From assembly GCF_000281715.2 (NCBI RefSeq), contig NZ_CP124576.1, positions 4,065,001 to 4,129,000 on the forward strand: DNA of 64,000 nt, written 5' to 3'. Source of the DNA: Sphingobium sp. AP49 (GTDB taxonomy: Bacteria; Pseudomonadota; Alphaproteobacteria; Sphingomonadales; Sphingomonadaceae). This document shows, piece after piece, positions 8,800 to 20,502 of the stretch; within the stretch, counting starts at the first letter, position 1, and every line of letters begins with the position of its first letter. A program made the position numbers and the translations under genes. Under the pieces are notes generated by a model. The model worked only from the letters and a program-made list of their open reading frames with translations, made no database searches and was not told the origin of the DNA.

Positions 8800-9207
8800 A
8801 TGAGCACGCGCAGCAACATCGCCGGTATCGAACTGCCCGACGACCGGGACCAGCAGAGCTACACCATCACCGACCTGAGCGAGGAATTCGGGGTCACCGC
8901 ACGCGCCCTGCGCTTCTATGAGGATGAAGGGTTGATCGCCCCCGAACGTCAGGGGCTGGCCCGCATCTATTCGCGTCGCGATCGCGCCCGCCTCGCCTGG
9001 ATCCTGCGTGGCAAGCGCGTGGGCTTCAGCCTCAACGACATTCGCGAGATGATCGACCTGTATGACGCCGACGAAGGCCATGAGGAACAGCGTCGCGTCA
9101 CGATCGACAAATGCCGTGCGCGCATCGACCTGCTGACCCGGCAGAAGGATGATATCGACGCCGCGATCGCTGAACTGGCGAGCTTCATCGGCTCGATCGA
9201 GAAATAA
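8800..9207 (+). CDS. MerR-family regulator, LiuR-like
   Basis: About 135 residues. The winged-helix DNA-binding domain starts near residue 20: YTITDLSEEFGVTARALRFY followed by EDEGLIAPERQGLARIYS, a textbook MerR HTH and wing. The C-terminus is a coiled coil (KCRARIDLLTRQKDDIDAAI) for dimerisation; no effector-binding cysteines are present, so it is not a metal or SoxR sensor. An acyl-CoA dehydrogenase follows 57 bp downstream, as with LiuR, which controls branched-chain and fatty acid catabolism. The ATG at 8800 (a TTG at 8794 is also in frame) lacks a Shine-Dalgarno sequence and lies near the predicted transcription start, so the mRNA may be leaderless. Confidence 0.82.
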   Translation: MSTRSNIAGIELPDDRDQQSYTITDLSEEFGVTARALRFYEDEGLIAPERQGLARIYSRRDRARLAWILRGKRVGFSLNDIREMIDLYDADEGHEEQRRVTIDKCRARIDLLTRQKDDIDAAIAELASFIGSIEK

Positions 9208-9264
9208 GCCGGAGCCGCACCGCCGGCTCCCCCGCTACAGAACAAAACCGACTGGAGAAGATTC

Positions 9265-11067
9265 ATGCCCAGCTATACCGCCCCCGTTCGCGACACCCGC
9301 TTTGTGCTCGACCATGTCGTCGGGCTGGAGCGCTACGCCAATCTGCCCGGTTTCGAGAATGCGACCCCCGACCTGGTCGAGGCGATCCTGACCGAAGGCG
9401 GCAAGATCGCGTCGGAAGTGCTGTTCCCGATCAACGCCGTGGGCGACAAGGAAGGCTGCACCCGTCATGCCGACGGCAGCGTCACCACGCCGACCGGTTT
9501 CAAGGCGGCCTATGACCAGTTTGTCGAGGGCGGCTGGACCACGCTGCACGCGCCGATCGAATTTGGCGGCCAGGGCCTGCCCAATGTCATCGCCACCGCC
9601 GTCACCGAATATGTGCTGTCGGCCAACCAGGCGTTCGAAATGTATCATGGCCTGACCGCCGGCGCGATCGCCGCGCTGATCGCCAAGGGCAGCGACGAAC
9701 AGAAGGCCACCTATCTGCCCAACATGGTGGCGGGCACCTGGACCGGCACGATGAACCTGACCGAGCCCCATGCCGGAACCGACCTGGGCCTCATCAAGAC
9801 CAAGGCCGTGCCCAATGGCGATGGCAGCTTCGCGATCAGCGGCACCAAGATCTTCATCTCGGCCGGCGAACATGACCTGGCGGAGAATATCATCCACCTC
9901 GTCCTCGCCAAGACGCCCGGCGCGCCCGACAGCAGCAAGGGCATCTCGCTGTTCGTCGTGCCCAAGTTCATCGTCAATGAAGACGGCTCGCTGGGCGACC
10001 GCAACGCCGTGTCCTGTGGCTCGCTCGAACACAAGATGGGCATCCACGGCAACGCCACCTGCGTCATGAACTATGACGGCGCCACCGGCTGGCTGGTCGG
10101 CGAGGAAAATAAGGGCCTGGCCGCCATGTTCATCATGATGAACGCCGCGCGCCTGGGCGTCGGCCTGCAGGGCCTGGGCCAGGGCGAGATCGCGTTCCAG
10201 AACGCCGTCCATTACGCCAAGGACCGTCGCCAGGGCCGCGCGCTCACCGGTCCCAAGGAGCCGGAAGAAAAGGCCGACACGCTGTTCGTCCATGCCGATG
10301 TTCGCCGCATGCTGATGGAAGGCAAGGCGCTGACCGAAGGCCTGCGCGCGCTGATCCTGTGGGGCGCATTGCAGCATGACCTGTCGCACAGCGCCGCAAC
10401 CGAGGAAGAGCGTCAGGCGGCCGACGACCTGCTGCAGTTGCTGACCCCGGTGATCAAGGGCTATGGCACCGACAAGGGCTTCGACGTTGCCGTTTCCAGC
10501 CAGCAGGTGTTCGGCGGCCATGGTTACATCTGGGAAAATGGCGTGGAACAGTATGTTCGCGACGCCCGCATCGCCCAGATCTATGAAGGCACCAATGGCG
10601 TGCAGGCGATGGATCTGGTCGGCCGCAAGCTGCCGATGAATGGCGGCCGCGCGCTCCAGGCCTTCCTCAAGATCCTGGCCACCGAAATCGCCGAGGCCAA
10701 GGGTAATGAGAAGCTGGCCAGCTTCGCCGATGCGCTCGAAAAGGCCAAGGGCCAGCTCGAAGCATCGACCATGTGGCTGATGCAGAACGCGATGAAGAAC
10801 CCCGACAATGCCGGAGCCGGCGCGCATCATTACATGCACATCCTGGGCATCGTCGCCACCGGCCTGATGTGGCTGCGCATGGCCAAGGCCGCCACCGGCC
10901 TGCTCGACGCGGGCGAGGGCGATGCCGGCTTCCTGGAAGCCAAGCTGGTCACCGCCCGCTTCTTTGCCGAGCGCATCATGCCCGACGCCGGTTCGCTCCG
11001 CCGCAAGATCGAGGGCGGCGCCGACACGCTGATGGCGCTCGACCCGGACATGTTCCTGGCAGCCTAG
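9265..11067 (+). CDS. Acyl-CoA dehydrogenase, DmdC/long-form family
   Basis: 600 residues, longer than the usual ~380-residue enzyme because of N- and C-terminal extensions typical of the 3-methylmercaptopropionyl-CoA dehydrogenase (DmdC)-like clade. FAD/substrate signatures are [13 protein letters not shown] near residue 165 and [20 protein letters not shown] near 415, followed by [20 protein letters not shown] containing the likely catalytic glutamate. A good Shine-Dalgarno sequence, GGAGAAG, precedes the ATG. It catalyses alpha,beta-dehydrogenation of an acyl-CoA, passing electrons to ETF; the exact chain is unknown, and the DmdC label in genomes without DMSP metabolism is usually nominal. 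Its TAG stop lies inside a repeat element. Confidence 0.9.
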   Translation: MPSYTAPVRDTRFVLDHVVGLERYANLPGFENATPDLVEAILTEGGKIASEVLFPINAVGDKEGCTRHADGSVTTPTGFKAAYDQFVEGGWTTLHAPIEFGGQGLPNVIATAVTEYVLSANQAFEMYHGLTAGAIAALIAKGSDEQKATYLPNMVAGTWTGTMNLTEPHAGTDLGLIKTKAVPNGDGSFAISGTKIFISAGEHDLAENIIHLVLAKTPGAPDSSKGISLFVVPKFIVNEDGSLGDRNAVSCGSLEHKMGIHGNATCVMNYDGATGWLVGEENKGLAAMFIMMNAARLGVGLQGLGQGEIAFQNAVHYAKDRRQGRALTGPKEPEEKADTLFVHADVRRMLMEGKALTEGLRALILWGALQHDLSHSAATEEERQAADDLLQLLTPVIKGYGTDKGFDVAVSSQQVFGGHGYIWENGVEQYVRDARIAQIYEGTNGVQAMDLVGRKLPMNGGRALQAFLKILATEIAEAKGNEKLASFADALEKAKGQLEASTMWLMQNAMKNPDNAGAGAHHYMHILGIVATGLMWLRMAKAATGLLDAGEGDAGFLEAKLVTARFFAERIMPDAGSLRRKIEGGADTLMALDPDMFLAA

Positions 11068-11165
11068 AGCATCGTGCGCAAAAGCGGGAACCGGTTTTGC
11101 GCTTAAAACGATGCGACAACAAAAACTGAGAGCGCGCTGCGTCGGATATAACGCAGCGCGCTCTA
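11065..11165. repeat. RIME-like intergenic mosaic repeat
   Basis: About 100 bp of two nested palindromes. The first has outer arms GCATCGT (11069-11075) and ACGATGC (11108-11114) with inner arms GCGCAAAA (11076-11083) and TTTTGCGC (11095-11102). The second is a perfect 14-bp stem, AGAGCGCGCTGCGT (11129-11142) and ACGCAGCGCGCTCT (11151-11164). The ends TAGAGC and GCTCTA are also complementary. The first palindrome matches from memory the RIME-type repeats of rhizobia and other alphaproteobacteria. The left end supplies the TAG stop codon of the dehydrogenase, and the second hairpin could also terminate transcription. Confidence 0.7.
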
Positions 11166-11172
11166 AGCAAAT

Positions 11173-12063
11173 CTAATCCCGCCCTGCCGCACCTTCGGGC
11201 CGGGAGGGCGGGCATTCGCCGATGCGCCGGCCGTTGAGCAGATATCGGTCCTCGGCTTGAAAACGCCCGGTGTCGGTTGTGCCAAGCATGATCCCTTCAA
11301 TCCGCTCTGCCGCCAACTGCGCACTCAATCGCATGTCGATCGTACCATAGCGCGACGGACAGGAGCGGGTGACACTCAGCCGCCCCTCCTCCACCTCCAT
11401 GCGCGCCATCATGCAGCCCTTGAGCCCCTCGCGCTCGAAATGATCATCGACAAATTGCTGCAGCGTCTCCGCATCACTGCGGCTGAGGCATAGCTGATAG
11501 CGATAGCCCGGTGGCGGCGGCGGCAGGCTGCTCTGCGGGCGGGCGCCAATCACCTTCCACCCTACCATCCGGCTGAACATTCGTCCCTTCTCGATCTCCC
11601 ACAGACCCGGTCTGATCCGGTAGCGCGATCCGGTGACGAGAATACCGGCATCCTGCTCCACCGGCGGCAGGCTGATCTGGGGTCCGGGCAACACCACCGA
11701 TTCGATCGGTTGTCGCGCCTGCGCCAGCGCGGCTGGACGGACGAGCACGACATCTTCCGCCTCCATCTCGGCATCGGCCAGCACCGCAATCCGTTCGCTG
11801 ACGCAGGCCTGGGCATCGCGCCGGCGGCCATGGCCGTCAGCCACGCACAGGCGCACCAGTTCGCACATCGCCTGATCGACCCGATCCTCGCCGCTGGTCC
11901 GGGTGATGGTGCAGCGGATAAGGTCGCGCCCGCGCGCGTCATAGTCGATGCCGACCCTGCGCAGCTTGGCGGCGGTAACGATGATCGGTTCGTTCGCGTC
12001 GGCAGCGTCCGACGATGAGGACAAAGAAAGGAGCATGAACGCCCAAGCCGCGACCTGCCGCAA
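11173..12063 (-). CDS. Secreted protein with a DUF3617-like C-terminal part
   Basis: 296 residues with an N-terminal hydrophobic signal (MRQVAAWAFMLLSLSSSSDA). The first half has several cysteines (IRCTITRT, AMCELVRLCVADG, AQACVSE) that could form disulfides. The second half, RIRPGLWEIEKG followed by YQLCLSRSDAETLQQF, resembles the DUF3617 family, periplasmic proteins of unknown role. It is convergent with the acyl-CoA dehydrogenase, its stop only 8 bp from the RIME-like repeat. No function can be assigned. Confidence 0.6.
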   Translation of the reverse strand: MRQVAAWAFMLLSLSSSSDAADANEPIIVTAAKLRRVGIDYDARGRDLIRCTITRTSGEDRVDQAMCELVRLCVADGHGRRRDAQACVSERIAVLADAEMEAEDVVLVRPAALAQARQPIESVVLPGPQISLPPVEQDAGILVTGSRYRIRPGLWEIEKGRMFSRMVGWKVIGARPQSSLPPPPPGYRYQLCLSRSDAETLQQFVDDHFEREGLKGCMMARMEVEEGRLSVTRSCPSRYGTIDMRLSAQLAAERIEGIMLGTTDTGRFQAEDRYLLNGRRIGECPPSRPEGAAGRD

Positions 12064-12182
12064 GTCCTGCCTCTCCCTCTATCTCCTGTCCTCAGCATCA
12101 CCCGAAGCGCGCCGCCATGCAAGTCCGAACGAAGGCGCAACGATCCGCTCTGGCCCTGCCCCCTTTTCACCGATAGACAAGG

Positions 12183-13484
12183 ATGATGGACAGCCCGCCG
12201 CCGGCACAGGATGTGATCCCCCACCGCCCGGTGCGGACGCTGGGGCTGGCCGCCTGCATCGCGCTGGTCATGGGCAATATGATCGGATCAGGGGTGTTCC
12301 TGCTGCCGGCCGCCCTCGCGCCCTTCGGCTGGGATGCGGTCGCCGCCTGGGTGTTCACCATCGCCGGCTCCTTGATCCTGGCCTTCGTCATCGCCCGGCT
12401 AACCGTCGCCATGCCCGACGCCAATGCCGCGCAGATGAGCGCGCGCGCCTATGGTCCGCTGGCCGGCTTTGCGATCGGCTGGATCTACTGGCTGTCGATC
12501 ATCATCACCAATGTCACGATCGCGGTCGCGGCCACCGCCAACCTGTCCAGCCTGCTGCCGATTCTCAATCGGCCGGGGCTGGGCGCACTCTGCTCGATCG
12601 GCTTCATCTGGCTGACCACCGCGATCAACCTGCGCGGCGCCCGTGCCGCCGGCACGGCCCAACTGGTGACGACGATCATCAAGGTCGTGCCCATCCTGGT
12701 CGTCCTGGTGCTACTGGCGCTGACGATCGGGCGTGGCACGGCGGAAATCGTGCCCTTCCCGGCCCAGGGCTTTACCGGCAGCGGCATCACCGCCGCCGCC
12801 GCGCTCACCCTCTGGGCGCTGCTGGGCTTTGAATCCGCGTCGGTCGCTGCCGACAAGGTCAAGGATCCCGCCCGCACCGTACCGCGCGCGACGATGATTG
12901 GCACGGCCGTCACCGGCCTGCTCTATCTGTTGGTCTGTTCCGGCATCGCCCTCACCCTACCCGGCGCCGAAAGCCAGACCGGATCGCCCTTCGGTGCCTA
13001 TGTCACCCATTATTGGTCGGCCGGCCCCGCCAGCCTGGTCGCGATGTTCGTGGTGATAAGTTGCCTGGGCGCGCTCAATGGCTGGACGCTGCTGCAGGGC
13101 GAAGTACCGCTGGCGATGGCGCGCGCAGGCGAATTGCCGGCGTGGCTGGCGGGCACCGATGCGCGCGGCACGCCGCTACGCGGACTGATATTGTCGAGCA
13201 TCCTCGCCAGCCTGCTGCTGGTCGCCAACAGCCTGCAGGGGCTGGTCGCGCTGTTTACCGCGATGGCGCTGCTCGCGACATCGGCGACCCTGTGGCTCTA
13301 TGTGGGATGCGCGCTGGCCGCGTTGCGGCTGCGGATCGCGGTGCCGGCGGCAGCGATAGGGCTTGCCTATGCCTGCTGGACGCTATGGGGCGCGGGCCTC
13401 ATACCCAGCGGCGCCAGCTTCCTGCTGATGGCCGGTGGCCTGCCCTTCTACTGGTGGGCGCGGCGCACCGGCGCCACGCCCTGA
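12183..13484 (+). CDS. APC-family amino acid permease
   Basis: 433 residues, almost entirely hydrophobic with about 12 predicted membrane segments. The N-terminal signature LGLAACIALVMGNMIGSGVF is the conserved first helix of the AdiC/PotE branch of APC transporters, followed by PAALAPFGWDAVAAW. FESASVAADKVKDPARTVPR near residue 220 is the family's helix 6-7 cytoplasmic loop. It probably moves an amino acid, polyamine or a related compound, as uniporter or antiporter; the substrate is not readable. ATG at 12183 (a second at 12186) is preceded by AAGGATG. It stands alone and is convergent with dnaJ. Confidence 0.85.
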   Translation: MMDSPPPAQDVIPHRPVRTLGLAACIALVMGNMIGSGVFLLPAALAPFGWDAVAAWVFTIAGSLILAFVIARLTVAMPDANAAQMSARAYGPLAGFAIGWIYWLSIIITNVTIAVAATANLSSLLPILNRPGLGALCSIGFIWLTTAINLRGARAAGTAQLVTTIIKVVPILVVLVLLALTIGRGTAEIVPFPAQGFTGSGITAAAALTLWALLGFESASVAADKVKDPARTVPRATMIGTAVTGLLYLLVCSGIALTLPGAESQTGSPFGAYVTHYWSAGPASLVAMFVVISCLGALNGWTLLQGEVPLAMARAGELPAWLAGTDARGTPLRGLILSSILASLLLVANSLQGLVALFTAMALLATSATLWLYVGCALAALRLRIAVPAAAIGLAYACWTLWGAGLIPSGASFLLMAGGLPFYWWARRTGATP

Positions 13485-13502
13485 CCAGTCCTGTGGGGAG
13501 CC

Positions 13503-14636
13503 TCAGTCCCCCCACATTTCCTTGAGCTTGCCAAAGAAGCCGCTCGATTGCGGGCATTCCTCACCGGTCTCTGTCTCACGGAAAGCCTCCAGCAGTTCGC
13601 GCTGCTTGGCCGTCAGCTTGGTCGGCGTCTCGACATCGACCTGCACGACCAGGTCGCCCTGACCACGGCCATTCAGCACCGGCATGCCAGCGCCGCGTTG
13701 GCGGATCTGCTTGCCTGACTGGATACCGTTCGGGATCTTGATCTCGTGCCGCTGGCCATCAAGGCCAGGTACTTCGATCACCCCGCCCAGCGCGGCCGTC
13801 GTGATGCTGATTGGCGCGCGGCAGAACAGGGTCGTGCCGTCTCGCTCGAAGATGCTGTGCCGCTTCACATGCAGGAAGATGTAGAGATCGCCTGCGGGCG
13901 CGCCCCGCGCGCCGGCTTCGCCCTCGCCCGACAAGCGGATCCGGGTGCCTTCATCGACGCCCGCCGGGATATTGACCGACAGCGTCTTGGGCCGATCGAC
14001 CCGGCCTTCGCCGCGACAGGATTTGCACGGGCTTTCAATCACCTGGCCCGCGCCATGGCAGCTGGGGCAGGTCCGCTCCACCACGAAAAAGCCCTGCTGC
14101 GCCCGCACCTGACCATGGCCCTGGCAGGTGCCGCAGGTCTTGACCCCGGTGCCCGGCTGAGCGCCCGAGCCTTCGCAGCTATCGCAGGCAGTCGAAACCT
14201 CGATCTCGATCTCGGTCTTCTTGCCGTGATAGGCCTCATCCAGCGTGATTTCGAGGTCATAGCGCAGGTCCGCGCCGCGACGCTGCTGCTGGCGTCCACC
14301 GCCACCGCCAAAGCCGGCCTGGCCAAAGATCGTCTCGAAAATATCGCCCAGATCGGAAAAACCGCCGGCGCCGCCGTGGAAACCACCGCCGCCACCTTCC
14401 TGCTGCTGCTTGAAAGCGGCATGGCCGAACCGGTCATAGGCCGCCCTCTTCTGCGGGTCCTTGAGGCATTCATACGCCTCGGACACCGCCTTGAATTTGG
14501 CCTCACCGTCCGTGCAGCCCCCGGTCTTGTCCGGGTGATATTTCATCGCCAGCTTGCGATAGGCGCTCTTGATCGCGGCCCCGTCGGCTGTGCGTTCTAC
14601 TTCGAGCAGTTCGTAATAGTCGATTTCGGTCGTCAT
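13503..14636 (-). CDS. dnaJ: Chaperone DnaJ
   Basis: 377 residues from the ATG at 14636, the usual DnaJ length. The J-domain (3-70) carries the HPD motif at 34-36, which stimulates DnaK ATPase activity. A glycine/phenylalanine-rich linker ([13 protein letters not shown]) follows, then four zinc-binding CXXCXGXG repeats: [24 protein letters not shown] and CKSCRGEG, all intact. The C-terminal substrate-binding domains begin with [13 protein letters not shown]. It lies 103 bp downstream of dnaK on the same strand, the standard dnaKJ arrangement. There is no sign of truncation. Confidence 0.97.
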   Translation of the reverse strand: MTTEIDYYELLEVERTADGAAIKSAYRKLAMKYHPDKTGGCTDGEAKFKAVSEAYECLKDPQKRAAYDRFGHAAFKQQQEGGGGGFHGGAGGFSDLGDIFETIFGQAGFGGGGGRQQQRRGADLRYDLEITLDEAYHGKKTEIEIEVSTACDSCEGSGAQPGTGVKTCGTCQGHGQVRAQQGFFVVERTCPSCHGAGQVIESPCKSCRGEGRVDRPKTLSVNIPAGVDEGTRIRLSGEGEAGARGAPAGDLYIFLHVKRHSIFERDGTTLFCRAPISITTAALGGVIEVPGLDGQRHEIKIPNGIQSGKQIRQRGAGMPVLNGRGQGDLVVQVDVETPTKLTAKQRELLEAFRETETGEECPQSSGFFGKLKEMWGD

Positions 14637-14739
14637 CTCGCCCTCGGCGCGCACGGTCCCCGGCCTCGCTCCGAACGGATGCACTGGTCAGAAACCAGTA
14701 TGTCCGCCCGAAGCGAAGTCGAGGAGCGTTTCATGGGGC

Positions 14740-16638
<1,899 letters not shown>

Positions 16639-16682
16639 TTGTGTCCTCTTTGAACCCCAAAATAAATTCAGCGGTTGACGGC

Positions 16683-16711
16683 CCAATACCTCACGTAAGC
16701 GCCAAGGCAAG
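16683..16711 (-). promoter_or_regulatory. Possible sigma-32-type promoter of dnaK
   Basis: On the minus strand, CTTGCC (16706-16711) and TATTGG (16683-16688) are separated by 17 bases, about 45 bp upstream of the dnaK start. The -35-like CTTG core fits alphaproteobacterial heat-shock promoters (CTTG..., N16-18, CYTAT); the -10 match is only partial. This is an inference from position and a weak motif. Confidence 0.28.
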
Positions 16712-16812
16712 GCCGGTTTGCACGGGGGATATAGGCGCGCTTTCGCTTGGCACAAGGATCGGGGGCGATTAGTCAGCTATTGACCGGAAACGAGACAGTC
16801 ACGGAGCTTCCC

Positions 16813-17289
16813 ATGCGCGCGCCCTTTGCCCTCCTTGTCCTTGCCGCGCCGCTGGCGCTCACCGCCTGTGGCGACCCCGCGCCCAGTTATGTCGATCAGG
16901 CCTGGGTCCGGCTGTCACCCAACAAGGATACGCCCTCGGCCGGCTATTTCGTGGCGCATGGCGGCGATGCCGGGGTGCAGTTGCGCGGGGTGATGACCGA
17001 CTATGCGCTCAAGGTCGAAATGCACGAAAGCGTCGATGAGGGCGGTGTCATGAAGATGAAGCCGATCGACAGCGTCGATGTCCCGGCCAAGGGCACGGTC
17101 GCTTTCGCACCGGGCGGCAAGCATCTGATGATCTGGGGCATCAACGACACCGCGATCAGCCGGGGCAAGATGCAACTGACCTTCCTGATGTCGAACGGTG
17201 ACCGGCTGCTGGTCGATGCGGTGATCCGCAAGCCGGGAAGCGATGCTCCGGCGGCAGGCGCTCCGATGGAAGAGCATAAGGCGCATTGA
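16813..17289 (+). CDS. PCu(A)C-family copper chaperone lipoprotein
   Basis: 158 residues. A signal peptide ends in the lipobox LTAC with Cys19 as acylation site, so it should be anchored on the periplasmic side. The copper-binding pattern of the family is intact: MHESVDEGGVMKMKPID and later FAPGGKHLMIWGI give the H(M)X10M...HXM ligands. PCu(A)C proteins deliver Cu(I) to the CuA centre of cytochrome c oxidase; the aa3 oxidase genes lie 33 kb away. The ATG at 16813 has GGAG at 16803-16806. Its stop overlaps the next gene's TTG start (TTGA). Confidence 0.88.
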   Translation: MRAPFALLVLAAPLALTACGDPAPSYVDQAWVRLSPNKDTPSAGYFVAHGGDAGVQLRGVMTDYALKVEMHESVDEGGVMKMKPIDSVDVPAKGTVAFAPGGKHLMIWGINDTAISRGKMQLTFLMSNGDRLLVDAVIRKPGSDAPAAGAPMEEHKAH

Positions 17290-17750
17290 CCAGCCGCCTT
17301 CTGACCACCGACGAGGCCGCGCTCGCCAGGACGATGTTCGGCGACGCGATCGCCTATGACAAGGTGCGTGTCCATAACCGCAAATATTGGCCCTTCCAGC
17401 CCCGAACGGTGACCATGGCACCCGACGGCGATCTGTGGCTCCATCCCGGGGGCGGCCTGTTCTGCGCCGATTTCTGTGCCAGCCCGCTTCATCTCCAGGG
17501 CCTCTTCATCCATGAGATGACCCATGTCTGGCAGGCGCAGCGGTCGGGCAAATATTGGCTGCCGCTGATGCGACACCCCTTCTGCCGTTATGACTATGTG
17601 GTCCTGCCGGGCAAACCCTTCACCCGTTACGGCATCGAACAACAGGCCGAGATCGTCCGCCACGCCTTTCTGCTACGCCGAGGCGCGACGCTGCCGGGTA
17701 AACCCGGCCTCGCCATCTATGATACATTGCTGCCCTTTCGGGATAGCTAA
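17286..17750 (+). CDS. DUF4157-like / vgr-related metal-motif protein
   Basis: 154 residues beginning with a TTG that overlaps the PCu(A)C stop (TTGA). A pattern [20 protein letters not shown] is followed by [20 protein letters not shown] and the zinc-protease-like [10 protein letters not shown] near residue 77, together resembling the DUF4157 domain or the sphingomonad proteins called vgr-related. No signal peptide or membrane segment is evident. The HExxH helix suggests metal binding or peptidase activity, unproven. Overlap implies co-expression with the copper chaperone, which may be incidental. The ATG at 17334 would remove the conserved N-terminus. Confidence 0.7.
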   Translation: MTSRLLTTDEAALARTMFGDAIAYDKVRVHNRKYWPFQPRTVTMAPDGDLWLHPGGGLFCADFCASPLHLQGLFIHEMTHVWQAQRSGKYWLPLMRHPFCRYDYVVLPGKPFTRYGIEQQAEIVRHAFLLRRGATLPGKPGLAIYDTLLPFRDS

Positions 17751-17839
17751 CGCCGAAGACGGCAAATCCCCCTCCCCCCCTTCATCTTCCCCCCCGCTTG
17801 TTCTATGGCCGCAAGCCTAGTTGCCGAGGGAATGCCATT

Positions 17840-18706
17840 TTGATCCTGGACCTTGCCGCCGCCGCTTCAGGCGCCATCCGCTTCGACCAGCTGGGGCTTA
17901 GCCCCATCGCCCTGAACCTGGGCTTCTTCACGCTCAAATGGTATAGCCTCGCCTATCTGGCCGGCATCCTGATCGGCTATTGGTATCTGTTGAAGCTGAT
18001 CGCCCAGCCCGGTTCGCCGATGGCGCGGCGCCATGCCGACGACATGATCTTCTATGCGACGCTGGGCATCATCATCGGCGGCCGGCTCGCCTATGTCTTC
18101 TTCTACCAGCCCGAAATCCTCCAGCATCCGCTCGACATCTTCAAGCTGTGGAATGGCGGCATGTCCTTCCATGGCGGGGCAGCCGGCGTGTCGCTCGGCA
18201 TCCTCTACATGGCGCGCAAGGAGAAGCTGAGCTGGCTGCGCATCCACGACTATGTCGCCTGCGTCGTGCCCTTCGGCCTGTTCTTCGGCCGCCTCGCCAA
18301 TTTCGTGAACGGCGAATTGTGGGGCAAGGAAACCGATGTGCCCTGGGCGATGATCTTCCCGACCGGCGGCCCCTTCGCCCGCCACCCAAGCCAGCTCTAC
18401 GAAGCCTTTTTCGAGGGTATCATCCTCTTCTGCATCCTCGCCTTCGCTTTCTGGAAGACGCGCGCGCGCTACAAGCCCGGCATGCTCGTCGGCCTGTTCC
18501 TCTTCTTCTACGGCATCTTCCGCTTTGGCGTCGAATATTTCCGCGAGGCCGATGCCCAGTTGATGGAATTTGCCCAGAAGACCGGCCTGCATATGGGCCA
18601 GTGGCTGTGCGTGCCGATGATCCTGGGCGGGCTCTATCTGATCGTCACCGCCAAGGGCCGGCGCGTGCGCGTGGAACCGATCGCAGGCAGCGCGAGTGTC
18701 AGCTGA
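17840..18706 (+). CDS. lgt: Prolipoprotein diacylglyceryl transferase
   Basis: About 288 residues with seven membrane segments. The family signature [13 protein letters not shown] (G-R-x-x-N-F-x-N-x-E) is intact near residue 155, as is FHGGAAGV near 110. The enzyme transfers diacylglycerol from phosphatidylglycerol to the lipobox cysteine of prolipoproteins in the inner membrane; lipoproteins such as the PCu(A)C protein are substrates. The TTG at 17840 is preferred because GAGGG lies 9 bases upstream and in-frame upstream codons give a non-conserved extension. Its 3' end overlaps midA by 11 bp. Confidence 0.95.
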   Translation: MILDLAAAASGAIRFDQLGLSPIALNLGFFTLKWYSLAYLAGILIGYWYLLKLIAQPGSPMARRHADDMIFYATLGIIIGGRLAYVFFYQPEILQHPLDIFKLWNGGMSFHGGAAGVSLGILYMARKEKLSWLRIHDYVACVVPFGLFFGRLANFVNGELWGKETDVPWAMIFPTGGPFARHPSQLYEAFFEGIILFCILAFAFWKTRARYKPGMLVGLFLFFYGIFRFGVEYFREADAQLMEFAQKTGLHMGQWLCVPMILGGLYLIVTAKGRRVRVEPIAGSASVS

Positions 18707-19772
18707 TGCCCTGCCCAGCCAGTTGAGCCTCGCCGAGCGCCTGGCCCGCCAGATCGATTCGGGCGGACCGATCTCGATCGCCCATTATATGGGCGAGGCG
18801 AACCAGCATTATTATGCCACGCGCGACCCGCTGGGGCTGGAAGGCGACTTCACCACGGCGCCGGAAATCAGCCAGATGTTCGGCGAACTGATCGGCCTGT
18901 GCCTCGCCGATGTCTGGCTGCGCTCGGGCCGGCGCGCCGACCCGCTCTATGTCGAGTTGGGACCGGGACGCGGCACACTGGCGGCCGACGCGCTCCGCGC
19001 GATGGAGGGCGCGGCGGTAACCTCGCGCATCCATTTCGTCGAGACCAGCCCAACGCTGCGCGAACGGCAGCGCGCCCAGATTCCCCATGTCATTCATCAT
19101 GACAATGTTGAAGGCCTGCCCGACCAGGCACCCATGCTGGTGGTCGCCAACGAGTTTTTCGATGCTCTCCCCGTGCGTCAGATGGTCCGCGTTGGCGATG
19201 AATGGCGCGAGCGCGTCGTGGTCCGGCGCGAGGAGGAAGGCCGTTTTCTGCCGGTACCCGGTTATCGTCGGATCGAATCGGGCCTGCCGCCGATGGCCGC
19301 ACAGGCGCCCGAGGGCGCGATCATCGAAATGGCACAGGCCGGCGCGACCGCCGGTTATACCCTGGCCAGTCGCATCGCCCGCCAGGGCGGCGTCGCGCTC
19401 ATCATCGACTATGGCTATGAAGGCCCGGCGCTCGGCGATACGCTACAGGCGGTCAAGAACCACCAGTTCACCGACCCTTTCACCGATCCGGGCGAAAGTG
19501 ACCTCACCACCCATGTCGACTTCACCCTGCTCGGCAATGTCGCGCGCCAGGCCGGCCTGCGCGTCCATGGCCCGGTGACCCAGGGCCATTTTCTCCAGCA
19601 TCTGGGAATCGACGTGCGTGCTTCCGTGCTTGCCAAGGGCAGCCCGGACCGTGCGGCCGACCTGGAGGCGCAGCGCCACCGCCTGACCGACGAGGCGGAG
19701 ATGGGCACCTTGTTCAAGGTGATGGCCTGGTCTCACCCCGACTGGGCCGATCCGGCCGGGTTCGAGAAATAG
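18696..19772 (+). CDS. SAM-dependent methyltransferase, MidA/NDUFAF7 family
   Basis: 358 residues starting at a GTG inside the end of lgt. The N-terminus [20 protein letters not shown] matches MidA, and the SAM-binding motif [19 protein letters not shown] appears near residue 90. [10 protein letters not shown] and [19 protein letters not shown] are further family blocks. Mitochondrial NDUFAF7 dimethylates an arginine in complex I subunit NDUFS2; the bacterial target may be NuoD, but that is inference. It runs convergent with gmk. Confidence 0.88.
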   Translation: MSADALPSQLSLAERLARQIDSGGPISIAHYMGEANQHYYATRDPLGLEGDFTTAPEISQMFGELIGLCLADVWLRSGRRADPLYVELGPGRGTLAADALRAMEGAAVTSRIHFVETSPTLRERQRAQIPHVIHHDNVEGLPDQAPMLVVANEFFDALPVRQMVRVGDEWRERVVVRREEEGRFLPVPGYRRIESGLPPMAAQAPEGAIIEMAQAGATAGYTLASRIARQGGVALIIDYGYEGPALGDTLQAVKNHQFTDPFTDPGESDLTTHVDFTLLGNVARQAGLRVHGPVTQGHFLQHLGIDVRASVLAKGSPDRAADLEAQRHRLTDEAEMGTLFKVMAWSHPDWADPAGFEK

Positions 19773-19782
19773 GGCGCGGCCT

Positions 19783-20448
19783 TCAGTCTTCCTGGTGGTA
19801 GCGGCTGAGCTTGCGGATGAAGCCGATCAGGCCGGTCTGGCGACTGCGCTTCATCCGTTCGGCGTGCAGGATGGTGCGCACGCGCTCGAAACATTCCTCG
19901 ACATCGACATTGCACAATACATAGTCATAGCCGTCCCAGTGGGCGATCTCGCCCGCCGCGCGCGCCATGCGCCCCTCGATCACTTCGTTGCTGTCGGTCG
20001 CCCGCCCGCGCAGGCGCTTTTCCAGTTCCTCCATCGAGGGCGGCAGGATGAAGATACGAACCACGTCGCCGCCCGCGATCTGATGCAACTGCTGCGCACC
20101 CTGCCAGTCGATGTCGAACAGCACATCCTTGCCGCTCTTGAGCATCGCCTCGACCGGCGCGCGCGGCGTGCCATAGCGCTGGCCAAAGACATGCGCCCAT
20201 TCCAGGAACTCATGCTCATTCGCCATGCGGCGAAACTCTTCCAGGTCGACGAAATGATAATCCTTCCCGTCGACCTCGCCCGGCCGCATCGACCGCGTCG
20301 TCGCGGAAACCGACATCGACAGTTCCGGTTCGCTTGCCAGCAATTTGCGTGCGATCGTCGACTTGCCAGCGCCCGAGGGCGAGGACAGGACGAAGAGAAC
20401 GCCACGGCGCTTGAAATCGGGAGTATCGGTGGGAATGTTGTCGGCCAT
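19783..20448 (-). CDS. gmk: Guanylate kinase
   Basis: 221 residues from the ATG at 20448, which places the protein at family length; longer in-frame upstream extensions have no family similarity. The P-loop SSPSGAGKSTIARKLL is near residue 21. SVSATTRSMRPGEVDGKDYHF is the GMP-binding signature, and DVLFDIDWQGAQQL follows near 112. It phosphorylates GMP to GDP in the cytosol. Divergent from the DUF2585 gene, leaving a short shared promoter region. Confidence 0.95.
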   Translation of the reverse strand: MADNIPTDTPDFKRRGVLFVLSSPSGAGKSTIARKLLASEPELSMSVSATTRSMRPGEVDGKDYHFVDLEEFRRMANEHEFLEWAHVFGQRYGTPRAPVEAMLKSGKDVLFDIDWQGAQQLHQIAGGDVVRIFILPPSMEELEKRLRGRATDSNEVIEGRMARAAGEIAHWDGYDYVLCNVDVEECFERVRTILHAERMKRSRQTGLIGFIRKLSRYHQED

Positions 20449-20502
20449 GGCCGCTAGTGGCGTCGTGAACGGCATTTTGCAAGAGGTCGGGGGAGAAGGC
20501 GC

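Noticed and set aside
14685..14700. ACTGGT/ACCAGT stem between dnaK and dnaJ as terminator
   Set aside because: Six-base arms and no T tract; too weak, and dnaKJ are usually co-transcribed.
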